Positions 35,344 through 43,918 of a DNA stretch of 64,000 nucleotides are shown here, piece after piece; the stretch's first letter is position 1, and every line of letters begins with the position of its first letter. The notes under the pieces were generated by a model that searched no databases, was not told the DNA's origin, and worked only from the letters and a program-made list of their open reading frames with translations. A program made the position numbers and the translations under genes. Source of the DNA: SHAN690 sp041391765 (lineage in GTDB: Bacteria; Bacteroidota; Bacteroidia; Flavobacteriales_G; Salibacteraceae); the NCBI GenBank assembly GCA_041391765.1, contig JAWKNJ010000014.1, positions 1-64,000 of the forward strand, read 5' to 3'.

Positions 35344-36399
35344 ATGATTCCTCAAAAAACTGATATTAACTCTTTGACTATCAGGATTCATCGTTGGTAT
35401 GATAAAAATCAGCGATCCTTACCATGGAGGGAAACCGATGATCCATATTTGATTTGGTTGAGCGAGGTCATTTTACAACAAACCAGAGTGGATCAGGGTC
35501 TGCCTTATTTCTTGAGATTTCGAGAAGCCTTTCCTAAAGTTCAGGATTTGGCAAATGCGAGCGAAGACGCGGTGCTTAAGCTATGGCAGGGCTTGGGCTA
35601 TTACAGCAGGGCAAGAAACCTTCACACGGCTGCCAAACAAGTGCTTCGGGATTTTGGCGGCAACTTCCCCTCATCCTACAACCAGATCATTGAACTCAAA
35701 GGTGTCGGTTCATATACTGCCGCAGCCATTGCATCCATCGCCTTCGAAGAACCAAAAGCAGTAGTGGATGGAAATGTAATTCGAGTGATTAGTCGAATAC
35801 AGGGAATAGAAGAGGCCGTGAACGCGACAACCACCCACAAACTAATACAATCCATCGCGGACGACTTAATAGATCCAAGTCAACCCGCAAAACATAACCA
35901 AGCCATGATGGAATTTGGGGCACTACAATGTGTTCCGAAAAATCCGAATTGCTTGGAGTGTCCAATTAATGATTCTTGCACCGCTTACCGAGCGAATAAG
36001 GTGGAACAGATTCCCTTTAAGGAGAAGAAGTTAAAGAGAAGAAGCCGCTACTTCCATTACTTCATCATATTCGAGCAAGGTCACATTCTATTGGACAAGC
36101 GTAATGACGGGGACATTTGGGCCAATCTTTATCAATTTCCCCTCATAGAAACAACCAGTGATTTCGAGCCTGATCGATCAAAAATCATTGAGGAACTAGA
36201 CATTCAAGATTCTCAAATCCTATCTATCGTCAAGTCACCCAAGCATGTTTTGAGTCATCAAGACATTCATGCTACCTTCTACACGATGAGTGCCTCAACG
36301 AAGGACTCCACAAAATTTAACCGCATTAAGCCGTCTGAACTTCATACGTTTGCGCTCCCAAGGTTAATTGATCGCCACTTGGAAAAGCACCCGCTTTGA
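35344..36399 (+). CDS. mutY: A/G-specific adenine glycosylase
   Basis: MutY removes adenine opposite 8-oxoguanine. The 351-aa protein has the helix-hairpin-helix glycosylase core with LPWRETDDPYLIWLSEVILQQT (catalytic Glu), LKGVGSYTAAAIASIAF and AVVDGNVIRVISR (catalytic Asp), the [4Fe-4S] motif C-x6-C-x2-C-x5-C (CVPKNPNCLECPINDSC) and a C-terminal NUDIX-like domain. It is the first gene of the mutY-ssb-gldE-gldD block and divergent from HU, an arrangement common in Bacteroidota. Confidence 0.96.
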   Translation: MIPQKTDINSLTIRIHRWYDKNQRSLPWRETDDPYLIWLSEVILQQTRVDQGLPYFLRFREAFPKVQDLANASEDAVLKLWQGLGYYSRARNLHTAAKQVLRDFGGNFPSSYNQIIELKGVGSYTAAAIASIAFEEPKAVVDGNVIRVISRIQGIEEAVNATTTHKLIQSIADDLIDPSQPAKHNQAMMEFGALQCVPKNPNCLECPINDSCTAYRANKVEQIPFKEKKLKRRSRYFHYFIIFEQGHILLDKRNDGDIWANLYQFPLIETTSDFEPDRSKIIEELDIQDSQILSIVKSPKHVLSHQDIHATFYTMSASTKDSTKFNRIKPSELHTFALPRLIDRHLEKHPL

Positions 36400-36415
36400 T
36401 TGTGGAAATCCGCGT

Positions 36416-36446
36416 TTGGGACTACAGGTTATTTCGTGTAGGTTTG
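36416..36446 (+). promoter_or_regulatory. Bacteroidota-type promoter for ssb
   Basis: TTG (36416-36418, in TTTG), a 20-base spacer and TAGGTTTG at 36439-36446 match the consensus. It lies 24 bases before the ssb ATG and could also drive gldE and gldD. Confidence 0.65.
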
Positions 36447-36470
36447 TTTTAACACAGAAAATTAATTACG

Positions 36471-36923
36471 ATGGCAGGAGTAAATAAAGTGATCATTCTC
36501 GGAAATTTAGGCGCAGATCCTGAAGTGCGTGTGTTGAGTTCAGGTACCAAAGTTGCCCGCTTGAGGATCGCTACTTCTGAAACCTATACCAGCAAAACCG
36601 GTGAGAAAGTAACAAACACCGAGTGGCATAGCGTAAATGTTTGGCGGGGAGCTGCCGAAGTGGCTGAAAAATACTTGGCCAAAGGTCGTCAAGTGTACAT
36701 CGAAGGAAAGCTTCGAACCAGAAGCTATGATGACAAGGATGGTGTGACCCGCTATGTGACGGAGATTGAAGCCGACACATTGACGTTGGTCGGAGGCCGA
36801 CCCGATGGAGACTCGGGTGGTGGGAACTATGATCGAAGTGAGTCATCTTCAAAAGCTGCGCCTTCTAAAAACTTGGCTCCAGATTCGCCAGACGATGATT
36901 CGTTTGACGATCTTCCTTTCTAA
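36471..36923 (+). CDS. ssb: Single-stranded DNA-binding protein
   Basis: The 150-aa protein has the OB-fold of SSB (MAGVNKVIILGNLGADPEVR near the start, NTEWHSVNVWRGAAEVAEKYLAKGRQVYIEGKLRTRSY in the middle), a short disordered linker and the acidic protein-interaction tip ending DDSFDDLPF. It protects single-stranded DNA and recruits partner enzymes. It has its own promoter and is followed by gldE after 14 bases. Confidence 0.97.
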   Translation: MAGVNKVIILGNLGADPEVRVLSSGTKVARLRIATSETYTSKTGEKVTNTEWHSVNVWRGAAEVAEKYLAKGRQVYIEGKLRTRSYDDKDGVTRYVTEIEADTLTLVGGRPDGDSGGGNYDRSESSSKAAPSKNLAPDSPDDDSFDDLPF

Positions 36924-36937
36924 CGAAAACTAAATAA

Positions 36938-38272
36938 GTGGACCCCGACCCGTTTTCGAGCACATTCCTGAACATCTTAAAACCATGGGATTTTGGCGTG
37001 GCCATTGGACTACTCCTGATGATCTTTTTATTGTTTCTGTCCGCGCTTCTAAGCGGATCCGAAGTAGCATTCTTTTCGCTTTCTCCACAAGATCGCGAAC
37101 GACTGGAAAATGACAAGTCGAAGTCTTCTGATGTGGTGACAGATTTGCTTTCCAAACCTAAGACCTTGCTCGCTACCATCTTGATTGGCAATAACCTGGT
37201 CAATGTGGCCATCATCATCATATCCACCTTTTTGATGGACAAGATGTTTGACTTTGAGGGTCGTGAGGTTTTGGCCTTTGTTATTCAAGTAGTCGCTGTC
37301 ACATTAATCATTCTCATCGCAGGTGAAATCTCTCCCAAAGTTTACGCTACGAAACAGGCGTTTCGACTTTCTCTCATCATGGCGTATCCTTTGGCGTTTA
37401 TGCGCAGGCTCTTCTCCCCTTTATCCAAGATTTTGGTTCGATCAACGCGAAAAATCGATCAGCGTGCGCGTGAAACAGAAAGCGGAACGCAAATCACAGC
37501 TGATGAACTTTCTCATGCGCTCGAATTAACTACGGACAACACTACCAAAGAGGACGAAAAAAGGATTCTAAGCGGCATCGTAAAATTTGGTTCTACGGAA
37601 GTTCGTCAAGTCATGACACCGCGCGTTGATGTGATTTCGCTGGATCAGGACTTAGACTATCACGCCCTTCAAAAACAAATTGTTGAGCATGGATTTTCAC
37701 GAATCCCAGTTTTCAGGGAGTCATTCGATAACGTGGTGGGCGTGCTTTACGTGAAAGACCTCTTGCCTCATCTGAATGAACCAAAGACTTTTGAATGGCA
37801 GAAACTTCTGCGCCCGGCCGTGTTTGTAACCGAAAACAAAAAGCTTGACGACTTGTTGCGAGAATTCCAGGAAAAGAAAAATCACATGGCCGTGGTGGTA
37901 GATGAATATGGAGGTAGCTCGGGTGTGATTACGCTGGAAGATATTATTGAAGAAATCGTGGGTGAAATCAGCGATGAGTTTGACGAGGACGAAATCGTTT
38001 ACAGCAAACTCGATGATTCCAACTATGTATTTGAAGGCAAGACTGCGTTGATGGATATGTATCGTGTGCTTGGTGTGAATGGACAGGTGTTTGAAGAAGC
38101 CAAGGGAGATAGTGACTCTATAGCAGGATTTATTCTTGAACTGAGTGGAAAAATTCCATTGAAAAACGAGCGGATTCGTTTTGAAAACTTCCAGTTCACC
38201 GTGGAGGCGGCAGACAAACGCAGGATCAAGCAAGTGAAGGTTACGATTTTACCCGAAACCGAAACAGCATGA
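36938..38272 (+). CDS. gldE: Gliding motility-associated protein GldE (CNNM/CBS family)
   Basis: The 444-aa protein has an N-terminal CNNM/DUF21 membrane domain with four helices (about residues 15-200; LSALLSGSEVAFFSLSPQDRERL), two CBS domains (about 215-335; VMTPRVDVISLD, HMAVVVDEYGGSSGVITLEDIIEEIVGEI) and a CorC_HlyC C-terminal domain (about 350-440). Its place between ssb and gldD identifies it as GldE, a helper of the gliding/T9SS lipoprotein GldD. Start codon is GTG. It overlaps gldD by 4 bases (ATGA). Confidence 0.9.
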   Translation: MDPDPFSSTFLNILKPWDFGVAIGLLLMIFLLFLSALLSGSEVAFFSLSPQDRERLENDKSKSSDVVTDLLSKPKTLLATILIGNNLVNVAIIIISTFLMDKMFDFEGREVLAFVIQVVAVTLIILIAGEISPKVYATKQAFRLSLIMAYPLAFMRRLFSPLSKILVRSTRKIDQRARETESGTQITADELSHALELTTDNTTKEDEKRILSGIVKFGSTEVRQVMTPRVDVISLDQDLDYHALQKQIVEHGFSRIPVFRESFDNVVGVLYVKDLLPHLNEPKTFEWQKLLRPAVFVTENKKLDDLLREFQEKKNHMAVVVDEYGGSSGVITLEDIIEEIVGEISDEFDEDEIVYSKLDDSNYVFEGKTALMDMYRVLGVNGQVFEEAKGDSDSIAGFILELSGKIPLKNERIRFENFQFTVEAADKRRIKQVKVTILPETETA

Positions 38273-38844
38273 GGTGTTTGATCTTCGCACTTGGCCTGCT
38301 TGCATTGCTATCCTGTAGCAAGGAATACACTCCCAAGCCACTGGCCTATGCAAGAATTGAACTTCCTGAGCCGAGTTACATCGCTCCAAACCCGGAAGCA
38401 TGGACCTGCCCATATACGTTCGAAGCTTCTCGCCTGAGTTACGTTACTGTTGATCCCAAGTATAAGAATGAAACCTGTTGGTACAACATCTACTATCCCA
38501 GCCTGAAAGCTACTCTGCATTTGACTTACGCTGAGGTTCATGATGACCTTGGGGTGAAAATTGAGGACAATCGCAAGCTGGCCATGAAACACATCGGTAA
38601 GGCAACTCAGATCAATGAACGCTTGATTGAAATTCCCGATGAGCATGTATATGGTATCGCATATGACTTCAGAGGCGAAACCGCCAGCGACTTTCAATTT
38701 TTCGTGACCGATAGCACGCAACACTTCCTTCGCGGCTCACTGTACTTTAACGTCACCCCGAACAAGGATTCGCTTGCTCCCGTTATCGAATATGTCAAAG
38801 CCGACATCGATCACCTGATCGAGACACTGAGGTGGATTCAGTAA
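38269..38844 (+). CDS. gldD: Gliding motility lipoprotein GldD
   Basis: The 191-aa protein has a lipoprotein signal peptide with lipobox ALLSC (Cys at 16) and the GldD features YTPKPLAYARIELPE, CWYNIYYPSLKATLHLTY and the C-terminal RGSLYFNVTPNKDSLAPVIEYVKADIDHLIETLRW. GldD is an outer-membrane-associated lipoprotein needed for gliding and T9SS function in flavobacteria. It is translationally coupled to gldE. No core T9SS motor gene (gldK to gldN) lies in the window. Confidence 0.92.
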   Translation: MRCLIFALGLLALLSCSKEYTPKPLAYARIELPEPSYIAPNPEAWTCPYTFEASRLSYVTVDPKYKNETCWYNIYYPSLKATLHLTYAEVHDDLGVKIEDNRKLAMKHIGKATQINERLIEIPDEHVYGIAYDFRGETASDFQFFVTDSTQHFLRGSLYFNVTPNKDSLAPVIEYVKADIDHLIETLRWIQ

Positions 38845-38899
38845 TCTCCCCCAATCAGAGACTTCTTTTGGTCGACAACTATGATTTATTTTAGTGGCG

Positions 38900-41398
38900 A
38901 TGAAGTGCTTAATCAAAGGCTTTGTTTGTCTAACTATGAGCGCTTTCAGCTTGGGAACGTCATGTCAAACCCAAGCCGATTGGTGGTATTTTGGTGAGCA
39001 CGCTGGACTTCACTTCACACCTTCTGGGCCCGTTGCCGACACTAATGGTGCGCTGTTCACTTACGAAGGATGCGCAGCTATTTCAGATGCGAATGGCAAT
39101 CTGCTATTTTACACGGACGGCATCAGCGTTTATGATTCCACTCACCAGCAAATGCCTCATGGGAATGACCTGTTTGGAAATCCATCTTCGGTCCAGTCTG
39201 GAGTGATCGTTCCATTTCCCGGACAACCGTTTAAATATTTCATCTTCACTACCGACAGTCCGGTCTTTCCGCACAAGGGATTTTGCTATTCCATTGTTGA
39301 TCTGAACCTCAACGGAGGACTTGGAGATGTGGACACCAACAATAAGAACATTCTCTTATTCACGCCAACTTGCGAGAAGGTAACGGCCGTTGCAGACGCA
39401 ACCAACGATGGTTATTGGGTTGCTGGATACAAGGCGTTGACAGATTCAATTTTTACATATCACGTTACAAGTTCGGGCGTGGGCCCACAAACTTTTGCAG
39501 GAAAAGGCAGTCTAGTGATTAATAACAGTTTCATCACCGATAGGCAATGGGGTCAGATGAAGTTTAGTCCAAATGGAAAATATCTAGCAATAGTTCAGGG
39601 ATACAACACAAACTTTGGATTCGTCCAACATTCGATGATTGATTTTTTTGAATTCGACAATGCGACTGGCACTTGTGGAGATCGGATTATTATCTATCAG
39701 GATTCTGTTGGAGGTTCTCGGTACGGTCTTGAGTTTTCCAGCAGTTCACAAAAGCTGTATTCCTCTACCCGATCAGATGGACCATTACTACAATTTGATG
39801 TTAGTCTATTCGACTCAGTAGCAATTACATCAAGTCAGTACGTAATTGATTCAAACGCATTCGGTGGTGCACTTCAGATGGCTCCGGATGGAAAAATTTA
39901 CGGTCCAAACGTTCTTTACGTTGGCAGAATAAATTACCCTGAAAGCTCAGGAAGTTTCGTTGGGTATGAACCTCAAGCTGTCTATTTAGAGGGCAAAAGT
40001 TCGTTCATGAGCATCCCAACATTACCTCAATCATTTTTTAGAGAAGAGTTTGTGATCGATCAAGTTTGCGAAGGTGACTCAACACAATTCACCTCACTTT
40101 ATAATGCTGATTCTATCTTTTGGAATTTTGGTGATTCAGCCTCGGGCGCACTCAACACTTCAACTGATTCTGTGGCTCATCATTTTTACTCTCAACCTGG
40201 TACTTACTTCGTGGTGGTTAAAGTTTGGAGGAACGGCTTCTATTTCTTTAGTAGTGACAGTGTCGTCATTTATCCTCAGCCAAGGCTTAGTCTGGTCAAA
40301 GACACGACATTGTGCAATGGGGATACGCTATCCATTGACATTAGTCAACCATATTCGACCTATCTATGGGGCAATGGAGATACGTTATCCTCGATATCCA
40401 TCGTAGCGGACACTCAATTCTCGGTAACCGTTTTTGGCTATTGTGATTCGATTACAGATTCCATTAAAGTCACATTTAAAGGTGTTCCGGAATTAGAACT
40501 TGGCAATGACACAACCTTATGTGCACCGGCATTCTTAACCCTCGACACCGCATCCCTTGGGAATTCCATCATCTATTGGAGCTCAGGTGATTCGGCTAGT
40601 CAATTACCCATCACCCTGTCAGGAAAGTACTCTGTTACCATAGAAAATGCTTGTGGATCGACTTCCGATTCCTTGTTCGTGAATCTAGACTCAATACCGA
40701 CTATTCACCTACCGGCCGACACGATCATTTGCGAAGGTGAGTCATTGGTCGTTGATCGACCAGATGAACTCGGTGTCGAATACCTGTGGTTCAATAACTC
40801 CAACGCATCAAACATCACCGTTGACACCAGCTCAACTGCATGGCTGAAGGGTAGTAACGAATGCGGCTCATCTGCGGATACCATGAAGGTGAGCGTAGTA
40901 AGCTTTGCTACTTCAAGCTTGGGCACAGACACCACGATTTGCACCGATGATGAGATCATTCTTGATGCAACTTCAATAAACGCAGATTATAGCTGGAACA
41001 CTGGAGCAACAACACCATTCATAAGAGCCAGCGACACCACCGCGGTTTACATAGTGACTGTCACCATTGGAAGGTGTGTCAGCACACTGGTTCGCGAGGT
41101 GCGCATTTCGCAGGATGCCTGTCCTGATTGTGAGTATGAAGGACTCAATGTATTTACCCCGAATGCGGATGGCATCAACGACCTATGGATGCCCGAAAGC
41201 ACGTGCAGCATGGAAGGCACAAGTCTTCTCGTGTTTAATCGGTGGGGAATCTTGGTTTTTTCAGGGAATGAAGCCGTTCATGGGTGGGATGGCACCGTAA
41301 ATGGCAGTCCTGCAGCTGAGGGGGTCTATTTTTATCAACTCTACAAAGGATCCGAAAAACCAATCCTTCAAGGTAGTTTTTCGCTTCTGCGCAACTGA
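38900..41398 (+). CDS. Secreted beta-propeller/PKD protein with T9SS type B sorting domain (second copy)
   Basis: The protein of about 832 aa shares the whole architecture of the one at 16786-19749: signal peptide, propeller-like N-terminal region (WWYFGEHAGLHFTPSGPVAD, GNLLFYTDGISVYD, MKFSPNGKYLAIV), PKD domain (SIFWNFGDSASGALNTS), Ig-like LGNDTTLC repeats and a type B sorting domain in the last 85 residues (GLNVFTPNADGINDLW, VFNRWGILVFS, GWDG, GSFSLLRN). ATG at 38900 is preferred over GTG at 38894. The pair is probably an old duplication. It follows gldD but after a gap with no shared promoter evidence. Confidence 0.87.
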   Translation: MKCLIKGFVCLTMSAFSLGTSCQTQADWWYFGEHAGLHFTPSGPVADTNGALFTYEGCAAISDANGNLLFYTDGISVYDSTHQQMPHGNDLFGNPSSVQSGVIVPFPGQPFKYFIFTTDSPVFPHKGFCYSIVDLNLNGGLGDVDTNNKNILLFTPTCEKVTAVADATNDGYWVAGYKALTDSIFTYHVTSSGVGPQTFAGKGSLVINNSFITDRQWGQMKFSPNGKYLAIVQGYNTNFGFVQHSMIDFFEFDNATGTCGDRIIIYQDSVGGSRYGLEFSSSSQKLYSSTRSDGPLLQFDVSLFDSVAITSSQYVIDSNAFGGALQMAPDGKIYGPNVLYVGRINYPESSGSFVGYEPQAVYLEGKSSFMSIPTLPQSFFREEFVIDQVCEGDSTQFTSLYNADSIFWNFGDSASGALNTSTDSVAHHFYSQPGTYFVVVKVWRNGFYFFSSDSVVIYPQPRLSLVKDTTLCNGDTLSIDISQPYSTYLWGNGDTLSSISIVADTQFSVTVFGYCDSITDSIKVTFKGVPELELGNDTTLCAPAFLTLDTASLGNSIIYWSSGDSASQLPITLSGKYSVTIENACGSTSDSLFVNLDSIPTIHLPADTIICEGESLVVDRPDELGVEYLWFNNSNASNITVDTSSTAWLKGSNECGSSADTMKVSVVSFATSSLGTDTTICTDDEIILDATSINADYSWNTGATTPFIRASDTTAVYIVTVTIGRCVSTLVREVRISQDACPDCEYEGLNVFTPNADGINDLWMPESTCSMEGTSLLVFNRWGILVFSGNEAVHGWDGTVNGSPAAEGVYFYQLYKGSEKPILQGSFSLLRN

Positions 41399-41415
41399 TA
41401 TCCGTCTAAGGTTGC

Positions 41416-41637
41416 CTATACTCCCTTTTCTACCCTACTTTCCATGTCCTTTAAACTCTGCAGATAATCCTTCAGGACTTGAATATTCATCTCCGTACTC
41501 CCCGATGAAGCCACTGTAACAGGCGTTTCGTTCAATGATCTGAACAACTCGGGATGGTCGCGCTCAATGCGCAAAGTGACTGTGGAAATCTCTGATACTA
41601 TGCGTTGTAATTCGTCTTTTCTTGATTGCACACGCAA
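41416..41637 (-). CDS. Small coiled-coil hypothetical protein
   Basis: The 73-aa product has two amphipathic helical stretches (KDELQRIVSEISTVTLRIE and LKDYLQSLKDMESRVEKG) and no signal peptide or membrane segment. The start is TTG 41637 or GTG 41631. It lies between two genes on the minus strand, 40 bases downstream of heme A synthase, so it may be co-transcribed with it. I do not recognise a family, and it could be spurious, but the acidic, helix-friendly composition and lack of alternative coding make it credible. Confidence 0.5.
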   Translation of the reverse strand: MRVQSRKDELQRIVSEISTVTLRIERDHPELFRSLNETPVTVASSGSTEMNIQVLKDYLQSLKDMESRVEKGV

Positions 41638-41677
41638 AAACTACGAAAAGATGGGCACAATGCCAAATTGGACCCAA

Positions 41678-42703
41678 TCACTCCAGTTGATAGTAGCTCC
41701 TGTGTAAGAGCCACGTGGCGCTTAGCAAGGTTACTAAAGCAAACACCTGATGAACGACCGCCAAGGATGTTGGCACTTCCAACAGCAATGTGGATACACC
41801 TAATATAAATTGGGTCAGAACAGCCGCAGCCAACAGTTTGACGGGCATTTTCAAGGCTTCTGATTTGCCCAACTTGCTTCCCAACCAAAGCCAAAGAGCA
41901 TAGCCCATGACGATAAACCCCAGAGTTCGGTGAACAAATTGAACCCCTGAGCGTCCCTCTAAGAAGTTCATAACCAACGGATCCATTGCTATTGCAGCAG
42001 ATGAGATAATTTCTCCATCCATCAACGGCCAAGTGTTGTGGATCCATCCAGCACGGAGTCCAGCCACAAACCCTCCAAAGATGATTTGCAAAATGAGCAT
42101 GGCACCGAATACGATCAAGGGAGTTTTACTCAAAGATGACTTTGTGATTTGCTTTCCGAACTGTTGATAGTCCAGCGTCACCCATAAAATGTAAGCACAC
42201 GTGATAAACGCTGTAACCAAATGTGCGGCAAGCCGATAATGACTTACACGGGGAACATCAATCAGCCCGCTTTTCACCATGAACCAACCCAACAACGCCT
42301 GAAACGCACCTAGTCCGAGTATGATCAAAAACTTAGGAAGCATTTTCTTGGGTATTTTCTTCTTCCATAAAAACAAACCAAAGGGAATCAGGAATACCAT
42401 TCCAATCATTCGGCCAAACATGCGATGACCAAACTCCCACCAATAAATACTTTTAAATTCTTCGACTGTAAAGTGACTGTGCACTTCTTTGAACTCAGGC
42501 GACTGCTGATAGCGTTCAAACTCCGACATCCAAGTGGCTTGGTCCATAGGAGGTAATGATCCATGGAAGGTCCAGTGCACCATGGAAAGACCGGAATGGG
42601 TAAGCCGCGTCATTCCGCCAATGATTACCATGATCAGGATAAGAACAATGCCTGCCCAAAGCCAAATTACAACTGATCGTGAAGGATGAAAGTCACTCGT
42701 CAT
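41678..42703 (-). CDS. ctaA: Heme A synthase (COX15/CtaA family)
   Basis: The enzyme oxidises heme O to heme A for cytochrome oxidase. The 341-aa protein has eight transmembrane helices and the conserved IIGGMTRLTHSGLSMVHW near residue 25, WWEFGHRMFGRMIG with the heme-liganding His (near 91), RVSHYRLAAHLV, GLRAGWIHNTWPLMDG and QFVHRTLGF with a second heme His (near 257). Length matches the long, COX15-type class. No cytochrome oxidase subunit gene is adjacent. A small secreted protein gene lies upstream on the same strand. Confidence 0.93.
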   Translation of the reverse strand: MTSDFHPSRSVVIWLWAGIVLILIMVIIGGMTRLTHSGLSMVHWTFHGSLPPMDQATWMSEFERYQQSPEFKEVHSHFTVEEFKSIYWWEFGHRMFGRMIGMVFLIPFGLFLWKKKIPKKMLPKFLIILGLGAFQALLGWFMVKSGLIDVPRVSHYRLAAHLVTAFITCAYILWVTLDYQQFGKQITKSSLSKTPLIVFGAMLILQIIFGGFVAGLRAGWIHNTWPLMDGEIISSAAIAMDPLVMNFLEGRSGVQFVHRTLGFIVMGYALWLWLGSKLGKSEALKMPVKLLAAAVLTQFILGVSTLLLEVPTSLAVVHQVFALVTLLSATWLLHRSYYQLE

Positions 42704-42729
42704 TTCCGAGTGCGAATGAATAGAACGTG

Positions 42730-42987
42730 CTAGAATATTGAGCGGAAAACGTCAAAAATATTCGGGAACTTAATGGCAGTCTTTGCCTTGTCCTCTTCTT
42801 TGACCAATGACTTCTCATTGGAACGCGCCATGATTTGTTGCTCGATCAACTCCTCAACAGCGTATTGATTTTCGTTGGTTTCTGAAACAGCCCCTACGCT
42901 GGAATCCAGCCGCTCGCATTGCAGAGCCCCAAGCGAAGAAATCACCATCAGAGAAAAGAGAAAAAACTTTGAAAATGAGCTGTTCAC
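42730..42987 (-). CDS. Small secreted hypothetical protein
   Basis: The 85-aa product starts at GTG 42987 with a signal peptide (FFLFSLMVISSLGALQC) whose Cys at 24 might be lipidated, although Gln before it is unusual for a lipobox. The mature part is charged and low in complexity (EELIEQQIMARSNEKSLVKEEDKAKTAIKF). It is 26 bases upstream of ctaA on the same strand, which suggests one transcript. No family is recognised. Confidence 0.6.
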   Translation of the reverse strand: MNSSFSKFFLFSLMVISSLGALQCERLDSSVGAVSETNENQYAVEELIEQQIMARSNEKSLVKEEDKAKTAIKFPNIFDVFRSIF

Positions 42988-43042
42988 AAAAACAAATGTA
43001 GTCGAGTTCCGTCAATTTCAAACCGAAGCCTCGAATCCCTAG

Positions 43043-43050
43043 TATCTTTG
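43043..43050 (+). promoter_or_regulatory. -7 promoter element upstream of tatC
   Basis: TATCTTTG matches TAnnTTTG exactly and is 22 bases before the TTG start of tatC. A good TTG at -33 is missing (TTTC at 43016-43019 is the nearest), so only the -7 part is claimed. Confidence 0.4.
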
Positions 43051-43072
43051 GCCGCTCTAAAACGCGAAAAGC

Positions 43073-43897
43073 TTGGAATCTCAGGAAGATGAAATGTCAT
43101 TTTTGGATCATTTGGAAGTGCTGCGCTGGCACTTAATCCGATCCATCCTAGCCATCCTAATTGCAGCCATCGGTGCCTTCATTTTCAAAGGATTCATTTT
43201 CGACACCGTCATTTTTGGGCCAAAAAAACCGGATTTCCTAACCTACAGATTGCTCTGCAAGCTCAGCGACAAGATGAGCGAGATCGTGCCAAGCATGTTT
43301 CCCGATGGTGCCATCTGCATTGGTCAGGACCTTCCCTCGTTGGTCAACTTGACCATGGCTGGTCAATTCAGTGCGCATATCATGACTGCCCTCGTTGCCG
43401 GACTGGTCATCGCCTTTCCTTTCATCATCTGGGAGGTGTGGCGATTCATCATGCCCGGGCTAAAGGCTACGGAGCGCAAGTATGCACGGGGTTTCGTGGC
43501 ATCCACGTCATTTCTCTTTATCAGCGGTGTTCTGTTTGGATACTATGTGATCTGCCCGCTTTCGGTGAACTTCTTCCTCAACTACCAAGTGAGTGAAGAA
43601 GTGCTTAACAATCCTACGCTGAGCACATATGTTTCGCTTATTACCACGGTGGTTCTGGCCTGCGGTGCGGTATTCGAATTGCCGGTGGCAGTGTATTTCC
43701 TCACCAAAGCGGGGATTCTTTCGCCCAAGGTGCTTCGGGCTTTCCGCAGACACTCCATAGTCGGTGCGTTGATCGTAAGCGCTGTCATTACCCCTCCTGA
43801 CATTTTCAGTCAAATACTCGTCACTATTCCGATCCTCATTCTTTATGAACTAAGTATTTGGATTTCTGGTGTTGTTATGAAACAACAGGCTCAGTAA
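43073..43897 (+). CDS. tatC: Sec-independent protein translocase TatC
   Basis: TatC is the twin-arginine signal receptor in the inner membrane. The 274-aa protein has six transmembrane helices and begins with the Bacteroidota pattern EMSFLDHLEVLRWHLIRS; further hallmarks are FPFIIWEVWRFIMPGLKATERKYA and FELPVAVYFLTKAGIL. An insertion between helices 1 and 2 is common in this phylum. Start is TTG at 43073 or ATG at 43094; the upstream residues ending in Glu resemble relatives, so 43073 was kept. tatA/tatB are not in the window. Confidence 0.93.
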   Translation: MESQEDEMSFLDHLEVLRWHLIRSILAILIAAIGAFIFKGFIFDTVIFGPKKPDFLTYRLLCKLSDKMSEIVPSMFPDGAICIGQDLPSLVNLTMAGQFSAHIMTALVAGLVIAFPFIIWEVWRFIMPGLKATERKYARGFVASTSFLFISGVLFGYYVICPLSVNFFLNYQVSEEVLNNPTLSTYVSLITTVVLACGAVFELPVAVYFLTKAGILSPKVLRAFRRHSIVGALIVSAVITPPDIFSQILVTIPILILYELSIWISGVVMKQQAQ

Positions 43898-43918
43898 ACT
43901 TGTAAACCCTGTAACGGA

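Noticed and set aside
41598..42047. 149-aa minus-strand frame inside heme A synthase
   Set aside because: It is out of frame with the clear CtaA protein on the same strand and shows no family features.
43016..43050. Full TTG-N-TAnnTTTG promoter for tatC
   Set aside because: Only the -7 element is good; the -33 position has TTTC at the wrong distance.
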